The notes under the pieces were generated by a model that saw only the letters and a program-made list of their open reading frames with translations, was not told the origin of the DNA and ran no database searches. Shown here in pieces: positions 15,399 through 23,989 of a DNA stretch of 64,000 nt; position 1 is the first letter of the stretch; the number at the start of each line of letters is the position of its first letter. A program made the position numbers and the translations under genes. Source of the DNA: a virus; IMG/VR virus record IMGVR_UViG_3300042938_002732, positions 1-64,000 of that record; one strand, written 5' to 3'.

Positions 15399-18317
15399 AT
15401 GAACGACTCAAGACCAAGAAACAACCAAGGCCAATTCGCCTCCGATCAGATGAGCGGCGTAGATGCCAATACCACTTCAGCGGCTTACAATCCCCAAATC
15501 ATCGAGGCCCGTAAGGCGAGTCTTGTTGAGAAGCTGCGCCGTGCGATCGGGCTGCGCCGTGGCGTGGAGGAGACGGTGCCGCAGCAGCAGCAACTCTCCG
15601 CGAAGCTCCGGCTGCGGGAGTTGGCTCAGCGACAGATTATCGACGCACGGGCGCAAGAAGATCCGGCTTTTAATCGCGGAGGAAGTTTGCTTCTTGCGGG
15701 TGGGGTTGGAATTTTGGGAAATGCGGCTGCTGCGGCGGCAGCGCACGGAGTCATGGGGGCGAAAAAGCAGCAGGGGTTGGATTTTTTTGGGCAGCCTCGT
15801 GGCTCGGAGATGAAGCCGATGATGGCGTTTGGCAAGACGACAGAAGAAGCCGATGAGAAGCTTCGCAGGGCTACAGAAGAGGTGAATGTGCGTAACCGTA
15901 AGGTGCAGCGCGAGTATCTGCGTTCCGATCCCGCTGCGCGGCGTAGCGAGGTGCTTGATAGATTTGCTCGCAGGAAGGGGTATGACATCGCTGTTGGTGA
16001 TCCAGGTATCGCTCCCAAGGGGTGGGCTGGTAGGTCGAGGGGTATATTCCAACGAGGGCACGATGCTCCTGATTTTATAAGGGCGCATGAGGCGGGGCAT
16101 GTGGCTCAGAATCTCGGCGGCAAAAATCTTCCTTTAACAAAAATATCCCGACAGGCCTTCATGCTTGCTCCTCTGGGGGCGACTTCCGCTCTTGTGAATA
16201 AGGACAGGTCGAACGACAAGGTCGCGACGGGTATCGCCGCTGCGGGGACTCTGGCTGCGTTGCCGACATTGCATAACGAGGTGGATGCCTCAGTGCGTGG
16301 CTATAAGGTCATGCGTAAGCTCGGCTCAAGCCGGATGCGTGCGGCGGGTGCATTTGTAGGAGTGCCTACCTATGCCACTATCGCCGCCATGCCAGCATTG
16401 GGCTGGGGTGCGCGAAAGCTCCGGCAGGCTCGCTCGGAGAAAAAGGAGCCCAAGCAACTCTCCGCGAAGCTCCGGCTGCGTGAGTTGGCTCGCGTGGCCA
16501 CCGCTCGCGATGCGGGGCAAGTGCCTGCAGAGCCGAGACAGGCTGGCAAAGATTTTCGCAATGCAGCCATAGGGGTCGGCGCAGTCGGGGCTGGCGGCGG
16601 GGTGGCTTATGCCGGTTGGCACAGGGCGCAGGCCGATAAGAGTGTGCGGGCGCTGGCGGATGATGCGTTGCAGACCGCTGAGGCTCGCAAGGCCGAGCGC
16701 GCGGCGCGGATGGCCAAGGCCAAAGGTGTGGGAAGTTGGTTCAAAAAAGCAGCGTCTAAAATGTTTGAAGAAGATATGAAAAATACAAATAAACTACGGC
16801 TGCGGGAGTTGGCCCGCGTCGCGGCTCAACCTTATCCCGAAGAGGAGCGCAAGGGTGGCCTCGGCAAGGTGGGCGCGATAGGCTTGGGGCTCGGCTTGGG
16901 TATCGGCGGCGGTGTCGCTGGCGCTCGGTATCTACGCCCTATTTTGAAAAGAAATATCGGGCGGGCGGCAGAGGGGATTTTTGGTGTTTCTGATGCGGCT
17001 AAGCAGGCGATTCCAAAGATGGCCGCTGAGGTCGAGAATACGGCAAAGTCCGTGCAGAGTGCCGTATTGCAGGCTTCGCAGAATATTGATGATGCCACGG
17101 TGATTCCCCGCACGGCTGGAAAGGTTTTCAAATCAGAAGTCCTCCCGAGGGCTTGGAATGTCATGAACCCCGGCAAGCGCTGGAAAGAGATCCGGGGTGG
17201 GTTTGAGGCAGGAATGGCGGAGGGTGTTCTTCGGGGGAAATATGTAGATCGTATCCAGCGGCGTGCTGCCGCGCGAGGAGTGTCGCAGACGGGTATGAAA
17301 GGGGTTAGGCAGCAGGCAAGCCTGAAACGAGCCGCCATCGAGAACATTCCTTCGGGAACCGTGCCGAACGCTTCGCAAGCATGGAGGCCCAGTTGGGCTC
17401 GTGTCGCTCCAGAGCGCGTGAAGATGGCGGGGCCAAAGGCTGGGGCCAAACTTTACTCGGCCAAGCTGCGTTTGCGCGAGCTGGCCGAGGTGTCTTCGGG
17501 GCTGAGAGAATTTGCGGAAGAAAAACAACCGCTTTCCCTCAAGCAGAAGCTCGGTATCGCGGCGGGCGTGGGCACGGCGGCGGTGGGGGCGACGCTCATG
17601 CCAGCGGCGGGCAAGATGTTCCGTATCGCCACGCGCGATATGGCGCATGAGACATTGACGGGATGGGCGAAGAAGCGCGGCCTGCGTTCATTTATCAAGC
17701 CTCCCAAGAGCGATCCGAATCGGGATGGTCGGTTTGTTGCCGACTACATCGAGGGGGCGCAGTCGATTTTGAACAAGGGAATACAAGGCAAGATCGCTGG
17801 CAAGATTCTCCGGCACGCCAAGGCGAATCCGAATGGCAAGGTAGCCAAGGTGGTGGGCGGTGAGTTGGGAGACTACGGCGTGAGTCACTACGCAAGATTC
17901 CGCTCAGGGCCGAGAGAGGCGATGAAGCATTGGGACAGCGAGGTGGGTGATCTGAAGAACCATATCGGCAAGCGGGACGGCATTTTGGATGCGGATAACA
18001 ATTTCGTGCCTGGAGCCAATCCCGCGAAGGTTAATAATGTCGTGAAGCGTCGGGAACAGATGGCGGCTGGACGCAAGGCTGTGGATGACGAGATCAGCGA
18101 GCAGCTCTGGCACCACGGCAAGAGCGAGAGCGAGGCGTTGCGCCATGTGGCGGAGAACACAAAAAACCCCGCTGCCTTGCAGTATTTTAAGAATCTGGCG
18201 CATCACAACAAGGGGGCGGCTTCCAAGTATGCCAAAATTTCTCTGGCTGCTCCTGGATTGGTGGTTGCCGGTGGAACCACGGCGGGGCTTTCGGTGCGTA
18301 GAAAGGAAAAACAATGA
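15399..18317 (+). CDS. Modular cargo polyprotein with HExxH and membrane modules
   Basis: The 972-residue product has five leader-type sites: LRELA at 15612, 16476, 16800 and 17472, and LREFA at 17502. The first three full copies read SAKLRLRELA or NKLRLRELA. The module after the first site contains FIRAHEAGHVAQNLG (HExxH) and glycine-zipper segments. Later modules each start, soon after the site, with an Ala/Gly membrane-type stretch (AIGVGAVGAGGGVAYAG, GLGLGLGIGGGVAGARY, GIAAGVGTAAVGATLMP). The regular site-plus-hydrophobic layout is the clearest example of the modular design. Enzyme substrate and targets are unknown. Confidence 0.7.
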   Translation: MNDSRPRNNQGQFASDQMSGVDANTTSAAYNPQIIEARKASLVEKLRRAIGLRRGVEETVPQQQQLSAKLRLRELAQRQIIDARAQEDPAFNRGGSLLLAGGVGILGNAAAAAAAHGVMGAKKQQGLDFFGQPRGSEMKPMMAFGKTTEEADEKLRRATEEVNVRNRKVQREYLRSDPAARRSEVLDRFARRKGYDIAVGDPGIAPKGWAGRSRGIFQRGHDAPDFIRAHEAGHVAQNLGGKNLPLTKISRQAFMLAPLGATSALVNKDRSNDKVATGIAAAGTLAALPTLHNEVDASVRGYKVMRKLGSSRMRAAGAFVGVPTYATIAAMPALGWGARKLRQARSEKKEPKQLSAKLRLRELARVATARDAGQVPAEPRQAGKDFRNAAIGVGAVGAGGGVAYAGWHRAQADKSVRALADDALQTAEARKAERAARMAKAKGVGSWFKKAASKMFEEDMKNTNKLRLRELARVAAQPYPEEERKGGLGKVGAIGLGLGLGIGGGVAGARYLRPILKRNIGRAAEGIFGVSDAAKQAIPKMAAEVENTAKSVQSAVLQASQNIDDATVIPRTAGKVFKSEVLPRAWNVMNPGKRWKEIRGGFEAGMAEGVLRGKYVDRIQRRAAARGVSQTGMKGVRQQASLKRAAIENIPSGTVPNASQAWRPSWARVAPERVKMAGPKAGAKLYSAKLRLRELAEVSSGLREFAEEKQPLSLKQKLGIAAGVGTAAVGATLMPAAGKMFRIATRDMAHETLTGWAKKRGLRSFIKPPKSDPNRDGRFVADYIEGAQSILNKGIQGKIAGKILRHAKANPNGKVAKVVGGELGDYGVSHYARFRSGPREAMKHWDSEVGDLKNHIGKRDGILDADNNFVPGANPAKVNNVVKRREQMAAGRKAVDDEISEQLWHHGKSESEALRHVAENTKNPAALQYFKNLAHHNKGAASKYAKISLAAPGLVVAGGTTAGLSVRRKEKQ

Positions 18318-19441
18318 ACCTTCTCTTGAGACTTCATGAATTGGCGGCGAGGAGCCAGCGCGAGGTAGATCGGCGAGATGCTCTGAATACGGCCAGCGGG
18401 GTCGCGGGTGCCGGATTAGTCGGGGCGGGCGGCGTGGCTGCCTATCGTGCGATCAATCCCAGTGTGGCGATCACCTACGGCAACACGAATGCCTATCGCG
18501 GACATCTCAGCCATGCCGAGGATGTGAAAAAAATCTTGGACGGCGAAGGCATCAAATCCACGATGCGCAATGCCGACGCGCGCGGGTTCTGGGGAGCACA
18601 GAAGGGGGCTGTCGAAGTGAATACGGGGTATGGGCCTAACGTGATTGGCGGCGGCCGCGTCAAATTCAAGCAGGACTATACGGCGGTGACAGATTCTGTC
18701 CTGCCCGTGATGGCAACTGCGATGAGCAAGCCAATCAAGGCTCGCAAGAAGACGGTGGGTGTCTACGGCGGTGGTGGCGGGGTGGATGTAGGCAACAAGG
18801 TTCCCCATCTGGCTAAGGTTCATGAGGATTTTGATGCCATCCATCTTTACGCAGGGCCTAAAGATGGAAAGAAAATCGGATACGCTGGCGGGGGCTTCGA
18901 GGAGGCTCGTGCGGCTGTGGCTGAGTTGGCAAAAACGAATCCTGGTGCGGCTGCGAAATTCAAAATCCATGGGGCTATGAGTCGCAAGGCGATTAAAAAT
19001 GCGGTGCGGTCGCATGCGGTAAATGTTGGAAATTCAGGGGCGGGGACGTTGCATGAGGTAGCAGCAAGCCCGCGCCCCAGCGTTATTTGGCAGTCGGGTG
19101 CGCATCCGTCTCCTCATTTTGGGATTAATGAGGGTATGGTGCATCGGCGGGGGATGCGGGTGGCGCGCGGGGCAAGTAGTATTGAGCGGAATGAGGATGC
19201 GGTTGCACACCTTCGGCACATTTTACGCGACCCGGCGCATGCGGTGGAACGGCAAAAAGAAGTCGCCGAGGGCATGATTCGCGATGGGGCTAAGAGTCGT
19301 TCGGGCTTTGTGGATGAAGTGAAGTCGGCTCTCAAGCGGAGTCGTGGGCGCAATACGATCGCGGCAGCTGGGCTGGGTGGTGTCGGCCTCTTGCTCGGGG
19401 CCAATGCCCTTCGCTCCCGAAATTCCCAGAACAAAAAATAA
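18314..19441 (+). CDS. Single-module cargo protein with LHELA leader
   Basis: The 375-residue product starts MNLLLRLHELAARSQR (LHELA at 18332-18346), so here the leader is at the natural N-terminus. A glycine-rich hydrophobic segment follows (GVAGAGLVGAGGVAAY). The rest is a globular alpha/beta domain of unknown family (contains YGPNVIGGGRVKF and WQSGAHPSPHFG), ending in another hydrophobic segment and a basic tail. The gene shows what one unfused module looks like. It overlaps the previous stop by 4 bases. Confidence 0.65.
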   Translation: MNLLLRLHELAARSQREVDRRDALNTASGVAGAGLVGAGGVAAYRAINPSVAITYGNTNAYRGHLSHAEDVKKILDGEGIKSTMRNADARGFWGAQKGAVEVNTGYGPNVIGGGRVKFKQDYTAVTDSVLPVMATAMSKPIKARKKTVGVYGGGGGVDVGNKVPHLAKVHEDFDAIHLYAGPKDGKKIGYAGGGFEEARAAVAELAKTNPGAAAKFKIHGAMSRKAIKNAVRSHAVNVGNSGAGTLHEVAASPRPSVIWQSGAHPSPHFGINEGMVHRRGMRVARGASSIERNEDAVAHLRHILRDPAHAVERQKEVAEGMIRDGAKSRSGFVDEVKSALKRSRGRNTIAAAGLGGVGLLLGANALRSRNSQNKK

Positions 19442-19444
19442 TCT

Positions 19445-20443
19445 ATGAAAAAAACAACCCAATGGGGAGCGGTGGCGCAGGCGGCGCAGGCGGCGGATCA
19501 CAAATCCAAGCTCGACCAGGCGCTGGCGGATCTCGATGCGGAGCGCAAGGCTCATGCGGAGACGGTGCGGGCGCTGGAGCGGGCGCGCACGGGCACTCGC
19601 CCGATCGTGAAGGCGAAGCCGACTTCGCCGAAGCCAGGGGCGGGCGACATCGTGGAAGTGATTTTTTCGGATGTGCATGGGAACAAGCACGACCCGGCGG
19701 CCTTCTCGGCTTTTCTGGGCGACTTGAAGACGCTTCAGCCGGATCGGATCGTGATCGGCGGCGACTTTATTGATTGCGGGGGCTTCCTGGCGGAGCACCA
19801 CACGCTGGGCTATGTGGCCGAGACGGAGGATAGCTACGAGGACGATGTGCGTGTGGCGAACGACTTGCTCGATGCAGTCATGCACCACTCGGGCTGCGGA
19901 GACATTCATTACGTTGAGGGAAACCATGAATGGCGCGTGGAAAGATGGGCGCTCACGCAGCGGCTCGCGCACCACAAGGATATCGACCTACTTCGCCGCA
20001 CGTTTTGCGCCGAGCATGTGCTCAAGCTCGCGGAGCGCGGGATCAAATACTACCACCAAGGCAAGACGCACGGCGACTGCGATGTGCCAGGGTGGGTCAA
20101 GATGGACAAGATGTATTTCGTCCACAAAATCTCCAACGCCCGCGATGCGGCGGAGGTGGCAATGGCGAAGGCGGGGGGCAATATCTGCTACTTCGACACG
20201 CACCGAGCGAGCTTCAAGCCCAAGAACATTCCTGGGTTGGGACTCATCTCGGCGTGGAATCCCGGCTGCCTCTGCAAGCGGCAGCCGCTCTATGCGAACA
20301 CGCGCCCGACCGAGTGGACGCATGGCTACTTGATCCGCTTCATCTCGCGGAAGACCGGCGCGTTTCAGATGATCAATGTCACAATCAACGACGGTGTGAG
20401 CTACGCGGGGATGTTGCTCAAGGGCAGTCAGAAAATTTCTTAA
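19445..20443 (+). CDS. Calcineurin-like metallophosphoesterase
   Basis: The 332-residue product has a coiled N-terminal region of about 70 residues and then the metallophosphoesterase motifs. These are VIFSDVHGNKHD, IVIGGDFIDCGG and YVEGNHEWRVER, with further metal-ligand His residues downstream (KTHGDC). The family hydrolyses phosphoesters with two metal ions. Substrates range from cyclic nucleotides to DNA ends or proteins. Its place between cargo genes and the prohead protease is unusual; it has no LxE leader and is probably cytoplasmic. Confidence 0.85.
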   Translation: MKKTTQWGAVAQAAQAADHKSKLDQALADLDAERKAHAETVRALERARTGTRPIVKAKPTSPKPGAGDIVEVIFSDVHGNKHDPAAFSAFLGDLKTLQPDRIVIGGDFIDCGGFLAEHHTLGYVAETEDSYEDDVRVANDLLDAVMHHSGCGDIHYVEGNHEWRVERWALTQRLAHHKDIDLLRRTFCAEHVLKLAERGIKYYHQGKTHGDCDVPGWVKMDKMYFVHKISNARDAAEVAMAKAGGNICYFDTHRASFKPKNIPGLGLISAWNPGCLCKRQPLYANTRPTEWTHGYLIRFISRKTGAFQMINVTINDGVSYAGMLLKGSQKIS

Positions 20444-20446
20444 AAT

Positions 20447-20959
20447 ATGGCAAACCTCTGGAAACGCATCGTGCGGCAGCAAATGGTCGAGGAGCATGAG
20501 AGTGTTCCTCAATATCAATGGGACACCTACGCCAAAGCGGGGTGGCACAAGCGCGAGCAAGTGGCGGAGGCACTTGAATGCCATGAGGACAAGGTGCAGG
20601 CAGTCCTCAAGAGCGCGATCACCTCGGGCAAGATCGAGCGGCGCGAGATCACGATATGGGACAAGCTCAATAAAGAATTGATCAAGGTGGTGGCCTACCG
20701 CGAAAAGGGCAGGCACGCCGACCCGAAGGAGGAGAAGCCTGCCAAGTCCGCCGAGCCTGCCAGGGGCGGCAGGGGAAGACCTAAAAGCAAGCGGCCCAAG
20801 CCTGCGGCGGGTATGGCTGTGCGGGCTCGCAATTCAGGCAACTTGGGTAGGATCGCCGAAGTGCGCGCGGGGCGCATGAGGGTGGAGTGGGATAGCGGCA
20901 AAATCACCGAGCCTGCCGTGAAGGCGATCGCCAAGGGCGACATTTACCTGGAGTTTTAG
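20447..20959 (+). CDS. Winged-helix-like protein with basic linker
   Basis: The 170-residue product has an N-terminal helical region (QWDTYAKAGWHKREQVAEAL...) that reads like a winged-helix with a wing at KIERREI. A Lys/Pro/Arg linker (GGRGRPKSKRPKP) and a small beta domain (GMAVRARNSGNLGRIAEV...MRVEWDSG, KOW-like) follow. DNA or RNA binding is likely; a regulatory or packaging role is possible. The family is not recognised with certainty. Confidence 0.6.
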   Translation: MANLWKRIVRQQMVEEHESVPQYQWDTYAKAGWHKREQVAEALECHEDKVQAVLKSAITSGKIERREITIWDKLNKELIKVVAYREKGRHADPKEEKPAKSAEPARGGRGRPKSKRPKPAAGMAVRARNSGNLGRIAEVRAGRMRVEWDSGKITEPAVKAIAKGDIYLEF

Positions 20960-20963
20960 CGAT

Positions 20964-21206
20964 ATGGCCAAGCGCCCGCGCGAGAAATGCGAGACCCGCG
21001 CAGAGGTGGTGGAGCGTGTCGAGCGGATGCTGGCCGAGCATTTTGATGCGGGCGTGGGCATGGTTTCGTGGGCCGAGGAGGGCGAGACGCAATACCTCAC
21101 ACTCAAATTTGGGAATTCGTTTGCCGTGGAGGGTATGAGCGAGCAACTCCCGATGTGTCTGGAGATGCACGGCGAGGATGAGGAAGAGGACGAGGGCGAT
21201 GGTTGA
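20964..21206 (+). CDS. Hypothetical acidic 80-residue protein
   Basis: The product begins MAKRPREKCETRAEVVERVE and ends in a strongly acidic tail (EDEEEDEGDG). The centre (YLTLKFGNSFAVEGM) may be a small beta sheet. No family is recognised. The stop codon overlaps the GTTGAC box of the protease gene. Confidence 0.6.
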   Translation: MAKRPREKCETRAEVVERVERMLAEHFDAGVGMVSWAEEGETQYLTLKFGNSFAVEGMSEQLPMCLEMHGEDEEEDEGDG

Positions 21207-21207
21207 C
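21202..21207 (+). promoter_or_regulatory. GTTGAC start-associated box (protease-scaffold gene)
   Basis: The box ends 16 nt before ATG 21224. It argues for that start over the TTG at 21203. Confidence 0.6.
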
Positions 21208-21223
21208 GCCTGTGCCGTGTGGC

Positions 21224-22546
21224 ATGGCGACGACAGCGAATCTCAAAGAATTTTACACCCCCTATAACTCCGCGCAGAAGGTGGACGCCCTCAATGGCGT
21301 GATTCACGGCGTGGCGGTGATCACCAGCGGGGTGAAGGCGCGCGGGCACGATCTGGAGGTCGATGCGAAGACGCTCAACCAGATCAAGGAGTGCGCTGAA
21401 AAACTCGGCACGGTGCCGGTAAAGTGGAACCACCGCACAGGGGCGGATGCCGTGAACGGATTTCTGGATAATTTCCGCATCGAGGACGCAAAGCTCCTCG
21501 GCGACTGGCATCTTCTCAAGAGCCACGACCGCTTTGCCCAAGCCATCGAAATGGCCGAGCGCATGCCAGGGAACGTGGGCCTCTCAGCGGCATTCATGGG
21601 CGAGGACGAGATGGAGAACGGGCAAAAGAAAGCCCGCTGCTCAGAGCTGATCAGCGTCGATCTGGTGGCAAATCCCGCCGCGAACCCCTCCGGCCTTTTT
21701 GAAGCCAAGCTGCCTGCCGCTCCCACCGAATTCGCGGGGCCGGTTGACACGCCGAGCAAGGAGCGAACCTTTATGGACAACCAAAACAACCAAGCAAGTG
21801 CCGCCGCTGAGCCCTCCATGGGCGATCTTCTGGCTGCTATCCAAAACCTCACTGAGCGCGTCCAAGCGCAAGATGAGACTATCGCGGCTCTTTCGCAAGA
21901 GGGTGCCGAAAACGACAACGAAATTTCCCTGGAAGAGATCATGGATCTGACCCAGGAGGATATCGCCGCCCTCGTCCAAGCTGGCGAGATCAGCGAAGAG
22001 GATGCTGCTGGCATCAATGCCTACCAAGCCGAAGTCATCGCAGCCCTGGATGCGGACGAAGCTGGCGAACAAGGCGAAGACAGTGAACCCGCTGGCGAAC
22101 TCGCCGGTGCTGGCGCAGGAGTCGAAAGCTCCACGGGCGGCTCCGAGGGCACTGCTCTCTCCGCTCTGCAAAATCAAGTCCGTGAACTCTCGGCCCGCTT
22201 CGAGCGCGAAGACGCCGCCGCTGAGAACAACGAGATCTCACATTATTTCTCAACCATCGAAGGCAATATGACCCAACTCGCCGCCGAGCGCGCCGAGCTG
22301 AAGGAATTCGCCGACAACCTCGCCGCCGAAAACGACGCGCTTCGCAATGCACTCAAAACTGGCATCCGCCCGCTGGCCTTTAGCGCCGAGGGAGCAGCCA
22401 TCAGTGGCAAGAACGGGGAACTCCATGAGTTCGAAGCCCGTGTGCAGAACCACAAGGGCCAAGGCAAGACGCACGCCCAGGCCGTGATGCTCGCCCACAA
22501 GGAAAATCCTGACGCGCACCAAGATTGGATCCGCAACCAGGGCTAA
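21224..22546 (+). CDS. Prohead protease fused to scaffold
   Basis: The 440-residue product starts MATTANLKEFYTPYN. An S78/HK97-like prohead serine protease domain (to about residue 170) follows, with VPVKWNHRTG (His near 70), NVGLSAAF (Ser near 121) and SVDLVANPAAN. The C-terminal half is acidic, coiled-coil and scaffold-like. LKEF (21242-21253), LKEFA (22298-22312) and LHEFE (22421-22435) match the cargo sites, which suggests self-processing. Proteases of this class mature the prohead from inside and then degrade themselves. It lies directly before the capsid genes. Confidence 0.85.
   Translation: MATTANLKEFYTPYNSAQKVDALNGVIHGVAVITSGVKARGHDLEVDAKTLNQIKECAEKLGTVPVKWNHRTGADAVNGFLDNFRIEDAKLLGDWHLLKSHDRFAQAIEMAERMPGNVGLSAAFMGEDEMENGQKKARCSELISVDLVANPAANPSGLFEAKLPAAPTEFAGPVDTPSKERTFMDNQNNQASAAAEPSMGDLLAAIQNLTERVQAQDETIAALSQEGAENDNEISLEEIMDLTQEDIAALVQAGEISEEDAAGINAYQAEVIAALDADEAGEQGEDSEPAGELAGAGAGVESSTGGSEGTALSALQNQVRELSARFEREDAAAENNEISHYFSTIEGNMTQLAAERAELKEFADNLAAENDALRNALKTGIRPLAFSAEGAAISGKNGELHEFEARVQNHKGQGKTHAQAVMLAHKENPDAHQDWIRNQG
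21773..22546 (+). CDS. Nested scaffold protein (internal in-frame start)
   Basis: AAGGAG at 21758-21763 lies 9 nt before an in-frame ATG at 21773. This would give a 257-residue scaffold lacking the protease domain, beginning MDNQNNQASAAAEPSMG. The layout copies the lambda C/Nu3 and similar nested protease-scaffold genes. The product is acidic and coiled coil, and it keeps two of the LxEF sites. The evidence is the ribosome site and the domain boundary only. Confidence 0.6.
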   Translation: MDNQNNQASAAAEPSMGDLLAAIQNLTERVQAQDETIAALSQEGAENDNEISLEEIMDLTQEDIAALVQAGEISEEDAAGINAYQAEVIAALDADEAGEQGEDSEPAGELAGAGAGVESSTGGSEGTALSALQNQVRELSARFEREDAAAENNEISHYFSTIEGNMTQLAAERAELKEFADNLAAENDALRNALKTGIRPLAFSAEGAAISGKNGELHEFEARVQNHKGQGKTHAQAVMLAHKENPDAHQDWIRNQG

Positions 22547-22569
22547 TTCAACCAAAGGAAAAAAATACG

Positions 22570-22929
22570 ATGAACTTCAACACAGTTATTTCGCTCCCCG
22601 CCGCAGTCGATCTGCGCGGCAAAGAGCATGTCTCACTCAAACTCTCCGCCACAGGCGTTGAGATCGCTGGCGCGGCGGATGCCGTGATCGGCACACTCCT
22701 TCGCGGAGCCGAACTCGGTCGGGCAGCGGATGTCTTCCTCACCAAGGGAAATGGCCTGCGCTATGTCCAAGTCGGAAACGCCACGGCGATCCCCATGGGT
22801 AGCCTTCTGGAGCAAGCCGCAAACGGCACCTATGTGCTCAAGACCACTGGAACCACCGCTGGCTACGCCGTAGAGGCCGCGCCTGCAAGCAGCAACGGCG
22901 GCGGCATGATCCGCGCCATCATCCTCTAA
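22570..22929 (+). CDS. Capsid decoration protein-like (DUF2190-type)
   Basis: The 119-residue product begins MNFNTVISLPAAVDLRGKEH and consists of short beta strands with GTYVLKTTGTTAGYAVEA near the end. Small beta proteins of this kind between scaffold and major capsid genes usually decorate or cement the capsid. The ATG at 22570 follows AAAGGA with proper spacing; an in-frame upstream reading from 22525 has no such site. Confidence 0.7.
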   Translation: MNFNTVISLPAAVDLRGKEHVSLKLSATGVEIAGAADAVIGTLLRGAELGRAADVFLTKGNGLRYVQVGNATAIPMGSLLEQAANGTYVLKTTGTTAGYAVEAAPASSNGGGMIRAIIL

Positions 22930-22958
22930 GAAAAAAACAAAAATAGAAGACAACGATT

Positions 22959-23915
22959 ATGGCATACAATACTTCAGACTCCGTTCCACGGCAGGACATC
23001 TCCACTCTACTCATGGAAGCCGTCCACCAGGAAAAACACTTCGTCGCCTCCAGCCTCCTGCCCGTTTACGGCAGCGAGCGTGAGGTCGGACGCTATCCGA
23101 AATTCCGCATCGGCAAGGGCGAACTCCTCAAGAAAGAGAGCCAAAAGCGCGGAGCCACCGGCACCTACAACGAATCAGAAGAGCAATTCGAGTGGGACTC
23201 CTACCAGACCGCTGAATACGGGCACGAAAAACGCGTGGACGATGTCGTTCGCAAACAAATGCGCGACTTTTTCGACTCCGATATGGTGACTGCGAAGTTC
23301 TGCATGAATAAACTCATGCTCGACTACGAAGTGGAAGCCGCCACTGCGATCATGGATCCTTCCGTGTTCACGGCATCGGCCGCTGGCACAGCCTACACCG
23401 AAGCGAATCTCGCGACGATGGACTTCCCCGCCGACCTGAATGCAACGATCGAAGCGCTCACGCTCAACGGCGAAGAACCCAACACAATGGTGCTCAGCCT
23501 CTCGGTCTACAATCGCCTGAAGCGCTCCAAGCTGCTCCAGACCTACCTCTACGGCCACCTGAACACAACCCAGGGCGGATCGAACATTACTCCCACCCTC
23601 GTCGCCGAGGCCTTTGGCATCCCGAATATCGTGATCGCCAAGAAGTCCTACGACAGCGGCATCAAGGGCAAGACCAGTGTCGTTCCCGTGTGGGGCAACA
23701 GCTACATCTGGCTTGGCGAAGTGCAAGGGGGCGACTTCATGAACGGCGGCTGCGGCCGCACGATCATCTGGGATGCTGACTCCGAAGGCGGACTCTTCAC
23801 CACCGATCAATACCGCGACGAACCTCGCCGTGGAGACAAGATCCGCGTGCGCAGCAATCGCGTCATCAAGATCGTGAACCCGAACTCTGGCCGACTCATC
23901 GGAACCGGACTCTAA
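22959..23915 (+). CDS. Major capsid protein
   Basis: The 318-residue product sits after protease, scaffold and decoration genes and before a terminator, the standard place of the major capsid gene. It has the layout of HK97-fold capsid proteins: extended N-arm, long helix (ADLNATIEALTLNGEEPN), and a C-terminal beta region (GRTIIWDADSEGGLFTTDQY). There is no long delta domain. LLMEAV near residue 18 is the only LxE site near the N-terminus. Confidence 0.85.
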   Translation: MAYNTSDSVPRQDISTLLMEAVHQEKHFVASSLLPVYGSEREVGRYPKFRIGKGELLKKESQKRGATGTYNESEEQFEWDSYQTAEYGHEKRVDDVVRKQMRDFFDSDMVTAKFCMNKLMLDYEVEAATAIMDPSVFTASAAGTAYTEANLATMDFPADLNATIEALTLNGEEPNTMVLSLSVYNRLKRSKLLQTYLYGHLNTTQGGSNITPTLVAEAFGIPNIVIAKKSYDSGIKGKTSVVPVWGNSYIWLGEVQGGDFMNGGCGRTIIWDADSEGGLFTTDQYRDEPRRGDKIRVRSNRVIKIVNPNSGRLIGTGL

Positions 23916-23929
23916 GGAAAAGTATGAAG

Positions 23930-23976
23930 GAGGAAGGATGAAGTAGGAAACTGCTGAATCCTTCCTCTTTTTTTTT
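23930..23976 (+). terminator. Intrinsic terminator after major capsid gene
   Basis: GAGGAAGGAT (23930-23939) pairs with ATCCTTCCTC (23958-23967), followed by nine T (23968-23976). It should limit read-through from the capsid gene into the next cargo gene. Confidence 0.85.
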
Positions 23977-23989
23977 GAAAGGAATTTTT

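Noticed and set aside
8636-19441. Transposon or insertion sequence as source of the large modular genes
   Set aside because: No transposase, no terminal inverted repeats and no target-site duplication were seen.
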